A stretch of DNA of 64,000 nt from Pseudomonadota bacterium (GCA_021845805.1 JAJZVD010000003.1:50705-114704), one strand, 5' to 3'; numbered from the stretch's first letter, positions 38,586-48,958 are shown. Numbers and translations are program-made. Notes: generated by a model from the sequence alone, not told the origin.

Positions 38586-38590
38586 GGCGC

Positions 38591-39520
38591 ATGGGCACCG
38601 CGGTCTTCACCCATTCCGCAAGCCGGGGGCACCTGACCCCGGCGGGCCACCCCGAGCGCGTGGCGCGGATCGAGGCGGTCGAGGCGGCGCTGGACGCCCT
38701 GGCCGGGCTTGACCGGCAACGCGCACCGCTGGCCGCGCGGGCCGAGGTGGAACGCTGCCACCCGGCGTCCCATGTCGATCGCATCGCGGCCGCGATCCCG
38801 GCGCAGGGGGTGCAGGCGCTTGATGCCGATACCTGGGTTTCCCCCGGATCGCTGAGCGCGGCGCTGCACGCGGTGGGCGGCATCTGTGCCGCGGTGGATG
38901 CGGTGCTGGCGGGCAAGGCCGCGAATGCCTTCGTGGCCTGCCGCCCGCCGGGGCATCATGCCGAACGCGAAACGCCGATGGGCTTCTGCCTGTTCGGCAC
39001 GGCAGCCATCGGCGCCATGCGCGCCTTGGACCATCACGGGCTGGCGCGGGTGGCGGTGCTGGATTTCGACGTGCATCACGGCAACGGCACCCAGGATCTT
39101 CTGTGGCAGGAAGGCCGGGCGTTCTTCGCCTCGTCGCATCAGATGCCGCTATACCCCGGAACCGGATCACCGGATGAAACCGGGGCGCATGGCCAGATCC
39201 TGAACGTGCCGCTGGCACCCGGCAGCGGCGGGGCGGCGATGCGGCGGGCCTGGGGTGGCCAGATCCTGCCCGCCGCGCAGGCCTTCGCCCCCGACCTCAT
39301 CATCGTCTCGGCCGGGTTCGATGCCCATGCGGCCGACCCGCTGGCCGGGCTGGCCTGGGACGAAGAGGATTTCCGCTGGCTGACCGCCGCGATCTGCGAT
39401 CTGGCCGATGCCACCTGCGGGGGGCGGGTGGTCTCGACACTCGAGGGGGGATATGATCTGACCGCCTTGGCGGCAAGCGTGGCCGCCCATGTCGATGTGC
39501 TGAGGGAGCGGGGCGGATGA
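38591..39520 (+). CDS. Histone deacetylase / acetylpolyamine amidohydrolase family protein
   Basis: HPERVARI; ACRPPGHHAERETPMGFCLF; VLDFDVHHGNGTQDLLW; SAGFDAHAADPLAGL. Confidence 0.93.
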   Translation: MGTAVFTHSASRGHLTPAGHPERVARIEAVEAALDALAGLDRQRAPLAARAEVERCHPASHVDRIAAAIPAQGVQALDADTWVSPGSLSAALHAVGGICAAVDAVLAGKAANAFVACRPPGHHAERETPMGFCLFGTAAIGAMRALDHHGLARVAVLDFDVHHGNGTQDLLWQEGRAFFASSHQMPLYPGTGSPDETGAHGQILNVPLAPGSGGAAMRRAWGGQILPAAQAFAPDLIIVSAGFDAHAADPLAGLAWDEEDFRWLTAAICDLADATCGGRVVSTLEGGYDLTALAASVAAHVDVLRERGG

Positions 39521-39750
39521 AGCCGGTGGCAGAAATGAGCTTCGAAGAGGCGATGGCGGCGCTGGAGCAGGTGGTGACCCGGCTGGAACGGGGCGACGTG
39601 CCGCTGGAAGAGTCGATCGCGCTTTACGAGCAGGGCGCCCAGCTGAAGAAGCGCTGCGCCGACAAGTTGGCCGAGGCCGAGGCCAAGGTGGAACTGATCC
39701 GCGCCGCCGAGGGGCGCGCGGTGGGCACCGCGCCGGCCGAGGGGCTTTGA
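39517..39750 (+). CDS. xseB: Exodeoxyribonuclease VII small subunit
   Basis: MSFEEAMAALEQVVTRLERGDVPLEESIALYEQGAQLKKRC; ATGA overlaps both neighbours. Confidence 0.95.
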   Translation: MKPVAEMSFEEAMAALEQVVTRLERGDVPLEESIALYEQGAQLKKRCADKLAEAEAKVELIRAAEGRAVGTAPAEGL

Positions 39751-40616
39751 TGTTCGTCACCGCTCTGGCCGAGGATGCGGCCCGGGTACAGGCGCATCTG
39801 CTGGCCGTGCTGGGCCACCGCGAAGACCTGCCGCTGACCGATGCGATGCGCTACGCGGTGCAGGGCGGCAAGGGCCTGCGCGGCTTCCTGGTGCTGGAAG
39901 GCGCGCGGCTGCATGGGGTTTCGCCCGACCGGGCGGTGGCGGCGGCGGCCGCCGCCGAGGCGCTGCACGCCTACAGCCTGGTTCATGACGACCTGCCCGC
40001 GATGGACGATGACGACCTGCGCCGCGGGCAGCCCACAGTGCATGTGAAATGGGACGAGGCGACCGCGATCCTGGCAGGCGATGCGCTGCAAACGCTGGCC
40101 TTCGAACTGCTGTCGGACCCGTCTCTGGGGTCGGCCGAGGTGCGCCTCGCCCTGGTCGCGGGGCTTGCCCGCGCGGCGGGCGCGCAGGGCATGGTGCTGG
40201 GCCAGGCGCTGGACATGGCCGCCGAAACCTCGGCCACGCCGCTGACGCTTGCCCAGATCACCCGGTTGCAGGCCGGCAAGACCGGCGCCCTGATCCGCTG
40301 GTCGGCCGAGGCGGGCGCGGTGATCGCAGGGGCCGATCCGGCACCGCTAGCCGCCTATGCCACGGCGCTGGGGCTGGCCTTCCAGATCGCCGACGACATT
40401 CTTGACGTGACGGGCGATGCGGCAAAGGCGGGCAAGCGGTTGCAAAAGGATGCGGCGGCCGGCAAGGCGACCTTCGTGTCGCTGCTCGGGCTTGATGGCG
40501 CGCGGGCGCGCGCGCGCGCCCTGGTCGAGGACGCCGAGGCCGCCCTGCTGCCCTATGGCGAGGCCGCGGATACCTTGCGCCACTGTGCCCGCTTCGTTAT
40601 TGCGCGCGACATGTAA
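39750..40616 (+). CDS. ispA: Farnesyl/geranyl diphosphate synthase (polyprenyl synthetase)
   Basis: [46 protein letters not shown]. Confidence 0.94.
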   Translation: MFVTALAEDAARVQAHLLAVLGHREDLPLTDAMRYAVQGGKGLRGFLVLEGARLHGVSPDRAVAAAAAAEALHAYSLVHDDLPAMDDDDLRRGQPTVHVKWDEATAILAGDALQTLAFELLSDPSLGSAEVRLALVAGLARAAGAQGMVLGQALDMAAETSATPLTLAQITRLQAGKTGALIRWSAEAGAVIAGADPAPLAAYATALGLAFQIADDILDVTGDAAKAGKRLQKDAAAGKATFVSLLGLDGARARARALVEDAEAALLPYGEAADTLRHCARFVIARDM

Positions 40617-40631
40617 CGCCCGGAGCGGCCG

Positions 40632-42548
40632 ATGACCGAACGACCCCAGACCCCGACACTGGACCGCGTGACGGTTCCGGCCGATCTGAAGGCGCTGAGC
40701 GACCGCGAGCTGAAGACGCTGGCCGACGAACTGCGGGCCGAGACCATCTCGGCCGTGTCGGTCACGGGCGGGCATCTGGGGGCGGGGCTCGGCGTGGTGG
40801 AACTGACGGTGGCGCTGCATGCCGTGTTCGACACGCCCCGCGACAAGCTGATCTGGGACGTGGGCCACCAGTGCTATCCGCACAAGATCCTGACCGGGCG
40901 GCGCGACCGCATCCGCACGCTTCGGATGAAGGACGGGCTTTCGGGTTTTACCAAGCGGTCGGAAAGCCCCTATGACCCGTTCGGGGCGGCGCATTCCTCG
41001 ACCTCGATCTCGGCCGCGCTGGGGTTTGCCTGCGCGCGCGACCTTGGGGCCGCGGATGTGGGCGATGCCATCGCGGTGATCGGCGACGGCGCGATGAGCG
41101 CGGGCATGGCCTTCGAGGCGATGAACAACGCAGGCCACCTGAAGAAACGGCTCTTCGTCATCCTGAACGACAACGAGATGTCGATCGCCCCGCCGGTGGG
41201 CGCGCTGTCGTCCTATCTCTCGCGGCTTTATGCAGGGGCCCCGTTCCAGGACCTGAAGGCGGTGGCCAAGGGCGCGGTCAGCTTCCTGCCGGAACCCTTT
41301 CAGGAAGGCGCGCGCCGGGCCAAGGAAATGCTGAAGGGCATGACCGTGGGCGGGACGCTGTTCGAGGAGCTGGGGTTCAGCTACATCGGACCGGTCGACG
41401 GACACGATCTGGACCAGCTTCTGCCCGTCCTGCGCACTGCCCGGGCACGGGCGACCGGGCCGATCCTGATCCATGTGCTGACCCGCAAGGGCAAGGGCTA
41501 TGCCCCCGCCGAAGAGGCGGCCGACCGCGGCCATGCAACGGGCAAGTTCGACGTGCTGACCGGGGTGCAGGCCAAGGCACCATCCAACGCGCCCAGCTAT
41601 ACCAAGGTCTTCGCCCAGGCGCTGCTGAAAGAGGCCGAGGCCGATGGCCGGATCGTCGCCATCACCGCGGCGATGCCCGATGGCACCGGGCTGAACCTGT
41701 TCGCCGAACGCTTTCCCAAGCGGTGCTTCGACGTGGGCATCGCCGAGCAGCATGCGGTCACCTTCGCCGCGGGCCTTGCCGCAGGGGGGATGAAGCCCTT
41801 CTGCGCGCTCTATTCCACCTTCCTGCAACGCGGCTACGATCAGGTCGTGCATGATGTCGCGATCCAGCGCCTGCCGGTGCGCTTTGCCATCGACCGGGCG
41901 GGGCTGGTGGGGGCCGACGGCGCAACCCATGCCGGTGCCTTCGACGTGGCCTTCCTTGCGAACCTGCCCGGCATGGTGGTGATGGCCGCCGCCGACGAGG
42001 CCGAGCTGGTCCACATGGTCGCCACCGCCGCCGCGCATGACGCGGGCCCCATCGCCTTCCGCTACCCGCGCGGCGAGGGCGTGGGGGTCGAACTGCCCGC
42101 CCGCGGCGTACCGCTCGAGATCGGTCGCGGCCGGATCATCCGCGAGGGCGCGCGCGTGGCGCTGCTGTCCTTCGGCACCCGCCTCTCCGAGGTGCAGAAG
42201 GCCGCCGAGGCGCTGGCCGCCCGCGGCATCTCGCCCACCGTGGCCGATGCCCGTTTTGCCAAGCCGCTCGACCGCGAGCTGATCCTGCGGCTCGCCGCCG
42301 GGCACGAGGCGCTGATCACCGTGGAAGAGGGCGCCATCGGCGGCTTCGGCAGCCATGTGGCGCAGCTTCTGGCCGACGAGGGCGCCTTCGACCGCGGCCT
42401 GAAGTTCCGCAGCCTCGTGCTGCCCGACATCTTCATCGACCAGGCCAGCCCCGAAGCCATGTACGCCGTGGCCGGCATGAACGCCCCGCAGATCGAGGCA
42501 AAGGTGCTCGAGGTTCTGGGCGTGGCCGTGGTGGGCAAACGCGCGTAG
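40632..42548 (+). CDS. dxs: 1-deoxy-D-xylulose-5-phosphate synthase
   Basis: [51 protein letters not shown]. Confidence 0.97.
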   Translation: MTERPQTPTLDRVTVPADLKALSDRELKTLADELRAETISAVSVTGGHLGAGLGVVELTVALHAVFDTPRDKLIWDVGHQCYPHKILTGRRDRIRTLRMKDGLSGFTKRSESPYDPFGAAHSSTSISAALGFACARDLGAADVGDAIAVIGDGAMSAGMAFEAMNNAGHLKKRLFVILNDNEMSIAPPVGALSSYLSRLYAGAPFQDLKAVAKGAVSFLPEPFQEGARRAKEMLKGMTVGGTLFEELGFSYIGPVDGHDLDQLLPVLRTARARATGPILIHVLTRKGKGYAPAEEAADRGHATGKFDVLTGVQAKAPSNAPSYTKVFAQALLKEAEADGRIVAITAAMPDGTGLNLFAERFPKRCFDVGIAEQHAVTFAAGLAAGGMKPFCALYSTFLQRGYDQVVHDVAIQRLPVRFAIDRAGLVGADGATHAGAFDVAFLANLPGMVVMAAADEAELVHMVATAAAHDAGPIAFRYPRGEGVGVELPARGVPLEIGRGRIIREGARVALLSFGTRLSEVQKAAEALAARGISPTVADARFAKPLDRELILRLAAGHEALITVEEGAIGGFGSHVAQLLADEGAFDRGLKFRSLVLPDIFIDQASPEAMYAVAGMNAPQIEAKVLEVLGVAVVGKRA

Positions 42549-42659
42549 GCCCCGCCCTCAACAATCCCGCCGCATTTTCCCCGGCCCCGCCGCTTCCGCC
42601 GCCCGCCGCCGCCGTCTAGGCTGCGCGGCGCCGGAGGGCGGGGGGCAGGAGGGCGGGAC

Positions 42660-43475
42660 GTGGGACTGGCAGGACGCGTGCGGCGCGAAATGCGGCTTGG
42701 CCTGTCGGCCGCGCTGGCCCGCGCCAGGATGCTTGCGGGGCACGGGCCACGCTTTGCGGGGGCCTACCCGGACCCCGCAACGGCGCTGGCCGCGGTGCCG
42801 AAGACGCGGTTGGCGGGCTATGACCATGACGCCGTCGTCGATGTCACCTTCCCCGAGATGTGCCGCGTCGCGCTCTGGGATTATCCGGCGATCCTGTGGC
42901 TTTCGCGGCTGGCGCGGCCGGGGCTGCGGGTGCTGGACGCGGGCGGGCATCTGGGCACCAAGCACATCGCCTTTTCCCGCCTGCTCGACCTCGGCGCGCT
43001 GGACTGGACCGTCTACGACCTGCCCGCCATCATCCGCGCGGCCCGCGCCCGGCAGGCGGCGGGGCACCTGCCCGCGGCGATCCGCTTCACCGAGACGCTC
43101 GACGGGCTGGCGGGGGTGGATCTGCTGCTGGCCTCGGGACTCCTGCAATACCTCGACGCGCCCTTCGCGGCCTTCCTTGGCCGCCTGCCCGCCCCGCCCG
43201 CACATCTCATCCTGAACAAGGTCGCCACGCGCGACGGCACCCCCGTCACCACGCTGGAGCGGATCGGCACGGCGCGTGTGCCCTACCAGATCCGCGCCCG
43301 CGCCGCCTTCGAGGCCGAACTGGCGGCGGCGGGCTACCGGGTGCTGGACAGCTGGCGGATCCCCTCGCTCGCCCATACGATCGCCACCCACCCGTGGCTC
43401 GGCCCCTCGACCAACCGGGGCTATGTGCTGGAACGGGTCTCCTCGGCCAGCAGCGCGGCCAGCCCCGCGCGGTAG
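42660..43475 (+). CDS. TIGR04325-like putative methyltransferase
   Basis: LRVLDAGGHLGTKHIAFSRLLDLGALDWTVYDLPAIIRAARA; LLLASGLLQYLDAPFAAFLGRLPAPPAHLILNKVATRDG; GTG start likely. Confidence 0.65.
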   Translation: MGLAGRVRREMRLGLSAALARARMLAGHGPRFAGAYPDPATALAAVPKTRLAGYDHDAVVDVTFPEMCRVALWDYPAILWLSRLARPGLRVLDAGGHLGTKHIAFSRLLDLGALDWTVYDLPAIIRAARARQAAGHLPAAIRFTETLDGLAGVDLLLASGLLQYLDAPFAAFLGRLPAPPAHLILNKVATRDGTPVTTLERIGTARVPYQIRARAAFEAELAAAGYRVLDSWRIPSLAHTIATHPWLGPSTNRGYVLERVSSASSAASPAR

Positions 43476-44278
43476 TCGGGATAGCGCAGTCGCACGCCCA
43501 GCTCGGTCTTGATCCGGTCGTTCCTCACCCGCTTGCTTTCGGCATAGAAGCTCGCCGCCATCGGCGACAGCGTGGCCGGGTCATAGGGTACGGCCGGCGG
43601 CTCTGGCAGGCCCAGCAGCCGCGCGGCCTCCGACAGCACATCCTCGGGCGGGGCGGGGTCGTCATCGCAGAGGTTGTAGACGGCGCCGGGGTTCGGCCGC
43701 GCGATCGAGGCCTCGAGCACCTGGGCGATGTCCTCGACATGGATCCGGCTGAACACCTGGCCGGGCTTCAGGATGCGCCGCGCGCTGCCGTCGCGCACCT
43801 TCTCGAACGGGCCGCGGCCGGGGCCGTAGATGCCTGCCAGGCGGAAGATGTGCAGCGGCAGCCCTGTCGCGCGCCAGGCAGCCTCGGCCGCCACCCGGGC
43901 GCGGCCGCGTTCGGTGGCCGGAGTCAGGGCCGATCCCTCGTCGACCCAGCCGCCCTGCCGGTCGCCGTAGACCCCGGTGGTCGACAGATAGCCCGCCCAG
44001 ACAACCCCCGCCGCCCCGATCCGCGCCCCTTCGGCCCGCAGCACCGGGTCGCCCGCCCCGTCGGGCGCGACCGAACTCAGCAGATGCGTGGCCGCGGCCA
44101 GCGCCGGGCCAAGGTCGTCCCCCGGCCAGACCAGCGGCTCGACCCCCTCGGCGCGCAGACGCTCGGCCTTGTCCGGGCTGCGCGTGGTTCCGATCACCCG
44201 CCAGCCCTGCGCCAACAGCCGCGCCGCCAGCGCCCGGGCCGAATAGCCATGCCCAAGCGACAGAAGTGTCCGTGTCAT
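43421..44278 (-). CDS. NAD-dependent epimerase/dehydratase-like (YeeZ/SDR-type) protein
   Basis: MTRTLLSLGHGYSARALAARLLAQGWRVIGTTRSPDKAERLRAEG; LSTTGVYGDRQGGWVDE; FRLAGIYGPGRGPFEKV. Confidence 0.88.
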   Translation of the reverse strand: MTRTLLSLGHGYSARALAARLLAQGWRVIGTTRSPDKAERLRAEGVEPLVWPGDDLGPALAAATHLLSSVAPDGAGDPVLRAEGARIGAAGVVWAGYLSTTGVYGDRQGGWVDEGSALTPATERGRARVAAEAAWRATGLPLHIFRLAGIYGPGRGPFEKVRDGSARRILKPGQVFSRIHVEDIAQVLEASIARPNPGAVYNLCDDDPAPPEDVLSEAARLLGLPEPPAVPYDPATLSPMAASFYAESKRVRNDRIKTELGVRLRYPDYRAGLAALLAEETRSST

Positions 44279-44299
44279 CGCCACTCCATTTTCTGTCCG

Positions 44300-44334
44300 C
44301 AAATATCCCCGGGGTCCGGGGGCAGCGCCCCCGG
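44300..44334 (-). repeat. Dispersed intergenic repeat, copy 2, with GC-rich hairpin
   Basis: Minus strand CCGGGGGCGCTGCCCCCGGACCCCGGGGATATTTG; 8-bp stem (44316-44323 / 44327-44334) plus CCCGGGGATATTTG core. Confidence 0.55.
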
Positions 44335-44345
44335 CCGCGAGCCGC

Positions 44346-45221
44346 CTAGCGTGTCGGCACCGGCGTCTCGCCCCGGTAGTCGTAGAAGCCGCGCTGGGTC
44401 TTGCGGCCCAGCCAGCCCGCCTCGACATATTTCACCAGAAGCGGGCAGGGCCGGTACTTGGTGTCGGCCAGCCCCTCGTGCAGCACGTTCATGATGGCAA
44501 GGCAGGTATCCAGCCCGATGAAATCCGCCAGTTCCAGCGGCCCCATCGGATGGTTCGCCCCCAGCTTCAGCGACTCGTCGATCGATTTCACCGAGCCAAC
44601 GCCCTCGTAGAGCGTGTAGACCGCCTCGTTGATCATCGGCATCAGGATGCGGTTCACGATGAAGGCGGGGAAGTCCTCGGCGCTGGCCGCCGTCTTGCCC
44701 AGCGTGTTCACCACGCCCAGCAGCGTCTGGTAGGTTTCCCGGTCTGTGGCGATCCCGCGGATCAGTTCCACCAGCTGCATCACCGGCACCGGGTTCATGA
44801 AGTGGAACCCCATGAACTTTTCCGGCCGGTCGGTGCGGCTGGCCAGCCGGGTGATCGAGATCGACGAGGTGTTCGAGGTCAGGATCGTCGTCGGCTTCAG
44901 ATGCGGCAGCAGATCCTCGAAGATCGCCTGCTTCACCGTCTCGCGCTCGGTCGCAGCCTCGATGATCAGGTCGCTCGGGCCCAGGTCCGCCAGTTTCAGC
45001 GTGGTGCGGATGCGCGCGAGGGCGGCGGCCTTGACCTCGGCGCCGATCTTGCCGCGCTGGACCTGACGTTCAAGATTGCGGTCGATGGTCGACAGGGCCT
45101 TGTCGAGGCTCGTCTGGCTGATGTCGGTCAGCAGTACATCGTAGCCCGCCAGCGCGAAGACATGCGCGATGCCATTGCCCATCTGTCCCGCGCCGACCAC
45201 GCCGACCTGCCGGATTTCCAT
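44346..45221 (-). CDS. 3-hydroxybutyryl-CoA dehydrogenase
   Basis: VGVVGAGQMGNGIAHVFALAGYDVLLTDIS; SNTSSISITRLASRTDRPEKFMGFHFMNPVPVMQLVE. Confidence 0.95.
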   Translation of the reverse strand: MEIRQVGVVGAGQMGNGIAHVFALAGYDVLLTDISQTSLDKALSTIDRNLERQVQRGKIGAEVKAAALARIRTTLKLADLGPSDLIIEAATERETVKQAIFEDLLPHLKPTTILTSNTSSISITRLASRTDRPEKFMGFHFMNPVPVMQLVELIRGIATDRETYQTLLGVVNTLGKTAASAEDFPAFIVNRILMPMINEAVYTLYEGVGSVKSIDESLKLGANHPMGPLELADFIGLDTCLAIMNVLHEGLADTKYRPCPLLVKYVEAGWLGRKTQRGFYDYRGETPVPTR

Positions 45222-45383
45222 GCCGCCGTCTCCCTTCGCTTGCGGCGGCCATCCTATGCGGCGGCGCGGCACGGGCGCAAGGCCGCGAGACGTTGAAAGT
45301 TCGGCTCAAAATCGCGGTTTAGGAGTTTGGAAAGACCCGAGGCGCAGGCTCTCGCATGGGTGAGTCGAAGAACGGTGGGAGCA

Positions 45384-46211
45384 ATGGCCTATGAACGGCT
45401 GGGCGAAAGCGCCCTGAATTATTCGCCATGTCGCTATGGCGCGTCGAAACTGGTGTTCCGCGGGCCGCCGCAGCGGCTGGATGGCGCCTATGTCGCCGTG
45501 CTGGGGGGAACCGAAACCTACGGGCGGCTGGTGGAGCGGCCCTGGCCCGCGCTGATCGGCGCCGCCACGGGGCTGCGGATGGTGAACCTGGGCTGCGTGA
45601 ATGCCGGGGTAGATGCGTTTCTGAACGATCCCGACGTGCTGGAAATCTGCCGCGGGGCGCAGGCCGTGGTGGTGCAGGCGCTGGGGGCGCAGAACATGAC
45701 CAACCGGTTCTATGCCGTGCATCCGCGCCGCAACGACCGTTTCCTGCGCGCCGCGCCGCCGCTGCGCGCCCTGTTCCGCGAGGTGGACTTTGCCGAGTTC
45801 AACTTTACCCGCCACATGCTGTCGACCCTGCAGAGGCTGTCGCCCCAGCGCTTCGCCTCGGTGGTCGACGAACTGCGTGCAACCTGGCTGATCCGCACGC
45901 GCCAGCTCTTGCACCTGGTCGAGCGGCCGGCGGTGCTGCTCTGGATCGGGGCCGATGCGCCGCCGCCGGCCGGCGCCCCGCCGCGGCTGGACCTTGAACC
46001 CCTGCTGGTGGACCGCCCGTCGCTGGAGCAGGCGGCACAGGCCGCGGCGGCCTGCGTCGAAGCGGTGGAACGGCCCTCCGAGCGCAGCGCCGGGGCCGAA
46101 CGGCTGATCGATGCAGCGCTTGACCCGGCCACGGCGATCGGGCTTCCGGGGGCTGTGGCCCATGCCGACATCGCGCAGGCGCTGGCACCGGTGCTGCGGC
46201 GGCTGGTGTAG
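45384..46211 (+). CDS. DUF6473-like protein
   Basis: YGASKLVFRGPPQRLDGAYVAVLGGTETYGRLVERPWPALIGAATGLRMVNLGCVNAGVDAFL; pattern as I recall for this family. Confidence 0.65.
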   Translation: MAYERLGESALNYSPCRYGASKLVFRGPPQRLDGAYVAVLGGTETYGRLVERPWPALIGAATGLRMVNLGCVNAGVDAFLNDPDVLEICRGAQAVVVQALGAQNMTNRFYAVHPRRNDRFLRAAPPLRALFREVDFAEFNFTRHMLSTLQRLSPQRFASVVDELRATWLIRTRQLLHLVERPAVLLWIGADAPPPAGAPPRLDLEPLLVDRPSLEQAAQAAAACVEAVERPSERSAGAERLIDAALDPATAIGLPGAVAHADIAQALAPVLRRLV

Positions 46212-46219
46212 GCTGCCGG

Positions 46220-46756
46220 TCAGGCCGCAGCGGCGCGGCTGCGGCGGCGGATCAGCACAAGCACCCCAAGCCCCGCCGCAAACATCGCCAGGGTCGTCGG
46301 GATCGGCACCGTGGTGACCGACAGCGCCAGATAGGTCGAACCGGTCACCTTGCCCCAACTGAGCGTCAGGGTCTGGCTGAGCACCGAGGCCGTGATCCGC
46401 TCGGCCAGCGAGCCGGTGTAGCCGCTGATCGTGGTGCCGCTGTAAAGCGGGGTCAGCGCCGTCTGGGCCAATACGGAACTGCCGGCGGACCAGCTCAGCA
46501 CCGGGTTCACGAGGTTGCCGAAGATGCGGATGCTGCCCACGTTGGCATCGACGACAAAGGGGGCGGCAGCGGCGTCGGCGGTCAGGTGGAAGGTGACCTT
46601 GCCCGGCGCGTTGCTGGTCGCAAGCGCGGTCGAAAACAGGTAGGCGTTGCCCGGCGTCAGCGCATAGCTGCCACCGCTGGTCATGGAGATGGTGGCGGCA
46701 CGGGCCGGGGCCGCGGCCATGAGTGACAGTGCGATGACACACAAAAGCGCCTTCAC
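46220..46756 (-). CDS. Exported protein with VPxPx-CTERM (exosortase substrate-like) C-terminus
   Basis: GTG 46756; signal MKALLCVIALSLMAAAPARA; C-term VPIPTTLAMFAAGLGVLVLIRRRSRAAAA. Confidence 0.8.
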   Translation of the reverse strand: MKALLCVIALSLMAAAPARAATISMTSGGSYALTPGNAYLFSTALATSNAPGKVTFHLTADAAAAPFVVDANVGSIRIFGNLVNPVLSWSAGSSVLAQTALTPLYSGTTISGYTGSLAERITASVLSQTLTLSWGKVTGSTYLALSVTTVPIPTTLAMFAAGLGVLVLIRRRSRAAAA

Positions 46757-47096
46757 GGCCAATCCCTTTCTGGCGACGGACAGGCCTGCCGCGCCCCGAT
46801 CGCAACGGGCCGGAGCCGCTTTGCCTCCGACCGACACCCCCACCCGAGGCCCTTCGGTATCGTCGCGAATTGCGCCGAAGCTGCGGCAGGTTGACGGAAG
46901 GTTAATGCCTTCGCGGCGGCGCAGGCGCGGCCTGTCGCCCGTCGGCCACGGTCGGGCGGGCCATCGTTTCCGCCGGCAAAATGGCCCGGCTGTGGCGTTT
47001 CCGCACGGCCGACAACCCGCCCGGCGTAAGGGTGCTTGGCGGGCGAATCGGAAACGCGCTAAGCCTGTGCCGGATGGGCAAGGGCGGATCACCGGA

Positions 47097-47915
47097 ATGG
47101 GCGCGCGCTACGAACATGTGCTGATGACGCGCTTCAATCTGGCGACGCCGGGGCGCGAAAGCGCCATCCGCAACCGGCCGGGCTGGCTGGCAGAGCGGTT
47201 CGCGCTGTTCGAACGCTACTGCCTGCCCTCGGTGGCGGGCCAGACGAGCCGCCGGTTTCACTGGGTGATCTATTTCGACGCGGCGACGCCGCCCGAGTTC
47301 CGCGACCGCATCGCGGCCTGCCAGCGGCAGTTTCCCTTCGTGCCCTATTTCACCGGGCTCTTCCCGGCCTCGGGCTGGCCGCGCTCGATCCGGGAGACCT
47401 TCGATTTCGCGCCCGACTACCTGCTGACCACCCGGCTCGACAACGACGACGCGCTGGCGCTTGACCATGTGGAGCGGGTGCAGGCGGCGGTCGAGGCCGC
47501 GGGCTGCGCGCCGGGCGGCTACAACTTCACCAACGGCTTCATTCTGGGGCGCGGGCGGCTGTACCGGCTGGCGCACCGCTCGAACGCGTTCTTCAGCTAC
47601 CTTGCGCCCTACGCGGCCGAGGTGGTGACGGCCCCTTCGATCCAGCACATGGAGCTGGCGCGGCATGGAACCGTGCGGCAGATCGGCGGCGCGGGCGGCT
47701 GGATGCAGATCGTGCACGGGGGAAACGTGTCGAACAAGATCCGCGGGCGACGCATCGCGGCCCGCGAGATCGGCGGCGCCTTCCCGCCGGCGCTGGTGGC
47801 CGAGGTGGCCCCGGTCGGTGCGCCCGCGCTCTGGGCGGATGCGGCGCTGTCCGGCAGCCTGCGGGGCTTGCGCGACACGGCGCTGGCGCTGCGTCACCGC
47901 CTGCGGCGTGGCTGA
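47097..47915 (+). CDS. Putative rhamnosyltransferase-like glycosyltransferase
   Basis: YEHVLMTRFNLA; FERYCLPSVAGQTSRRFHWVIYFDAATPPEFRDRI; LLTTRLDNDDAL. Confidence 0.82.
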   Translation: MGARYEHVLMTRFNLATPGRESAIRNRPGWLAERFALFERYCLPSVAGQTSRRFHWVIYFDAATPPEFRDRIAACQRQFPFVPYFTGLFPASGWPRSIRETFDFAPDYLLTTRLDNDDALALDHVERVQAAVEAAGCAPGGYNFTNGFILGRGRLYRLAHRSNAFFSYLAPYAAEVVTAPSIQHMELARHGTVRQIGGAGGWMQIVHGGNVSNKIRGRRIAAREIGGAFPPALVAEVAPVGAPALWADAALSGSLRGLRDTALALRHRLRRG

Positions 47916-48958
47916 GCGCCAAAGACACGCGCCAGGGCCTGGGGCGACAGGCGGCGGCGGACAACGGCGGGTGGCGGCAGGCCGTGGGCCGCGCGCAGCA
48001 TCGCGGCGGCCGCGGCGGGCGCGCCCTTCAGCAGCATCTGGCCCGCCTTGGCGAGCGAGAAGAGATAGGCCCCCGGCAGCGCCCCGGGGCGGAAGCGGCG
48101 GACGAAGCGCAGCCGCGCCCGGTTCATGAAATAGACCGAGAAGGGCGAGGCCAGACGCCCCGGCCCGCCCGAGCCGATCGAGGCGCCCGCCCGGTGATAG
48201 ATGACCGCGCCGGGGCAATAGGCCAGCGGCAGCGCGCCGCGGCGCAGGGCCCAGTCGACCTCTTCGTAGTACAGGAAGTAATCCTCGGCCATCGGGCCGG
48301 TCGCGTCATAGAAGGCGCGGCTGGCCACAAGGCTTGCGCCGTGGATGAAGCCGAAGGCCGCCGGATCGGGGGCGGGCGTGTCGGGGTGGCGGCCATACTG
48401 GTGGATGTTGTGGGTGACGCCGGTGCGCCAGTCGATCCGGCCGCCGTCGATCTGGATGCGGTCGGGCCGTTCGAGGTAAAGGATGCGCCCCCCCATCAGC
48501 CCGAAGCCGCCGGGCGCCGTTGCCAGCGCGCGGGGGGTGGCGGGCGGCACGATGCTGTCGGGGTTCAGCACCCAGAACCGCTCGATCGCAGGGTCGCGGG
48601 CCAGTTCGGCCAGCCCGAGGTTCACCCCCGCGGCAAAGCCGCCGTTCACCGCCGCTTGCAGCAGCGTCAGCGCGAAGCCCGCATCCGGCGGGGCGCAGGT
48701 GCCCGGCGGGGTCAGGGCCAGCGGCGTGTGGCTGGCAGCCAGCGGGATCGGGCTGTCGGGCGGGGGGGCCCATGGCAGTCGGCCCGCGGCCCAATCGGCC
48801 AGCCGGGCGGGTGTGCCATCGGTCGAGGCATTGTCGACCACAACCACCCGCAGCCGGACACCGGTCGCCGCGCGCAGGCTTTCAAGGCAGTCGAGCACCA
48901 CACTCCCGCTGTCATAGGCGACCAGCACCACGCCGAGAACCGGATCGGCGCCGGTCAC
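47894..48958 (-). CDS. Glycosyltransferase family 2 (rhamnosyl-type)
   Basis: VLGVVLVAYDSGSVVLDCLESLRAATGVRLRVVVVDNASTDGTPARL; GGFAAGVNLGL; FLYYEEVDWALR; GTG start 48958. Confidence 0.88.
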   Translation of the reverse strand: MTGADPVLGVVLVAYDSGSVVLDCLESLRAATGVRLRVVVVDNASTDGTPARLADWAAGRLPWAPPPDSPIPLAASHTPLALTPPGTCAPPDAGFALTLLQAAVNGGFAAGVNLGLAELARDPAIERFWVLNPDSIVPPATPRALATAPGGFGLMGGRILYLERPDRIQIDGGRIDWRTGVTHNIHQYGRHPDTPAPDPAAFGFIHGASLVASRAFYDATGPMAEDYFLYYEEVDWALRRGALPLAYCPGAVIYHRAGASIGSGGPGRLASPFSVYFMNRARLRFVRRFRPGALPGAYLFSLAKAGQMLLKGAPAAAAAMLRAAHGLPPPAVVRRRLSPQALARVFGAQPRRRR

